NCBI RefSeq assembly: GCF_963422355.1
Contig: NC_085089.1
Location: 722,001-786,000 of the forward strand
DNA length: 64,000 nt
Reading direction: 5' to 3'
Source of the DNA: Corticium candelabrum
Lineage: Eukaryota > Porifera > Homoscleromorpha > Homosclerophorida > Plakinidae
This document shows, piece after piece, positions 62,787-64,000 of the stretch. Positions within the stretch are counted from its first letter, which is position 1, and every line of letters starts with the position of its first letter. Both the position numbers and the translations under genes were made by a program. The notes under the pieces are model-generated. The model searched no databases. It had not been told where the DNA came from and worked only from the letters and a program-made list of their open reading frames with translations.

Positions 62787-63733
62787 TCACATGTTGTAAA
62801 TGACGTTCTCTGACTCATGTGCCGCAGTTCTCTCTAGCTGATCTGCTGATTCATAAAGTAGATTCATTTTGTCAGATCTAGAATCTTTGTGAGACTCAGT
62901 CGTCGTTGAGAAATTTTCAGACATCTGATGTTGCAACGCAATGTCGCTGTAGAGTGGATTCAACTGCATGTCGTCTGACGTTTTGACATCCATTGTATAT
63001 TACGATGAGTGAAGATCGTTTTTCTTTCTTAGTCGTAACCATTTCAATATTTCTAGAACAACAGCAAGTATGATACACCTCAATTAAGGCACGTCTTGCC
63101 ATCTTTGTCTTGATTAGCGGTTCCTCTGTATATCCGCCACCAAATGAAGTCTATCACACTGTCACACGTACGACGTGTCTACAGTACGAAAATTATTAGA
63201 ATTAGACAACATGCAACCAAACTGCATGCCCAGGCATACAATCACGTTTTTATTAATTTTCAACAATTAACTGCATGAAGATTGAAGTGCGGTTATACCT
63301 GCACACCTGTACATAACAATATTCCCACTTCTTGTTTTTTGTTGATAAACACCATGGTTTGTTGTAAGAGTCTTTTCTTGGATTACGACAATAGTTGTAC
63401 GTGTGATTGCCGATGTCGATCAGCTTGTAGTTGAAGTCGTCTGGCTAGTGCTTGTACGTACTGTAGGCATCTTTTGAAGTCCAACTCAAACAAGCGTTTC
63501 CGTTCTAATCGTCGTGCTTTTAGTACACTGTACCACGATATTAGAGACCGGCAGTTGCCGCAGGATACCAATTTTGTACTTTGTTGCTGCTACATTCTGA
63601 AAAACACTAGAACACTTAATTAAATAAATAAGTTAATTGTTCAATATGAGAGTAACAACGCACTTGTAGCTAGATGTTGATGGAGACTTGTGAATGCTAG
63701 AAACAGCCACATTAGCACGAACCGACGCGTCAT
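62787..63733 (-). pseudogene. Third, decayed copy of the kringle receptor (kinase-less type)
   Basis: The ATG exon (63731-63733 start, MTRRFVLMWLFLAFT) lacks the usual donor ('acaagtctcc' instead of 'acaggtttcc'). The kringle 1 exon (~63290-63600) has lost a Cys (WYP for CYR) and has an in-frame stop in GLYYRG plus indels. Only a ~100-bp piece of kringle 2 remains (63095-63200). FN2, stalk and TM are missing. The tail exon (62787-63050) is still readable (MQLNPLYSDI, NLLYESAD, VIYNM), but a stop replaces SSYT just before MDVKTS. It clearly descends from the 45.7-49.8 kb type, not the kinase type. Confidence 0.85.
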
Positions 63734-64000
63734 GCTGGCCTAACAGTTTGCAGCAACCGCTTGGGTGGATAGATTAATTAACTTAATGGAGTACGTACTC
63801 CTGCACATTTCTTCTCTTCGAGCGCTCGTCCTAAAAGAAGTCACATGACGAATCGGTGATCACGAGCTCCACTACTCATTCTATTTTATTGCTATAGAAA
63901 CGATTGAGATATTAATAACTAGATGAGGGTTTGTGGATGGAGTTTCACAATGCACAATCAACTCTATAGATACACGAGCTCCAATGCCTGGCTTCGCCCG
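63734..64000. other. Right-edge flank, receptor-3 promoter remnant
   Basis: Matches the start of the duplicated receptor flanks ('cacgagctccactactcattct'). No gene seen before the window ends. Confidence 0.5.

Overview
The window is nuclear DNA of an animal, most likely a sponge or another early-branching metazoan. This is inferred, not looked up. Genes are dense, and spliced by GT-AG introns that are often only 45-65 bp. They include animal genes (CINP, NEK9, TBC1D32, TMED10, RBKS, MRPL33) and a receptor tyrosine kinase with an unfamiliar extracellular part. (CA)n, (TG)n and (CTGT)n microsatellites and TTAATTAA-rich spacers are common. Most of the real genes lie on the minus strand and are broken into short exons, so they appear only once splice sites and reading phase are followed. 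I rebuilt the exon chains by hand and checked that the phases agree.

Left part (1-32 kb) is a compact housekeeping and cilium-flavoured block. In order it holds: a large Hint (hedgehog/intein-fold) protein running off the left edge (-); CINP (-) head to head with ZC2HC1C (+); an unrecognised 235-aa gene (-); NEK9 (-, 28 exons, kinase plus RCC1 propeller plus coiled coil); TMED10 (-) head to head with MRPL33 (+, 72 bp apart); and TBC1D32/broad-minded (-, 37 exons) head to head with ribokinase RBKS (+). Long introns of NEK9 and TBC1D32 carry MITEs and a tRNA-derived SINE family.

Right part (32-64 kb) is a duplicated and repeat-laden receptor locus. An intact receptor (two kringles, an FN2 domain, a Ser/Thr/Pro stalk, TM, tyrosine kinase) is followed by a duplicate. 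The duplicate keeps the ectodomain and TM but ends in a short tyrosine-bearing tail instead of a kinase. A third, decayed copy lies at the right edge. Between them sit a young Ty3/gypsy LTR element with identical LTRs and a target duplication, a 2.4-kb foldback element whose empty site survives in a paralogous segment, REL-endonuclease-type LINEs bounded by (CTGT)n or (TTA)n microsatellites, a CARD-coiled-coil-Kelch gene and an ankyrin/SOCS-box gene. The last two each show one apparent frameshift.

Gene families were recognised from memory of family sequences. No database search was possible.
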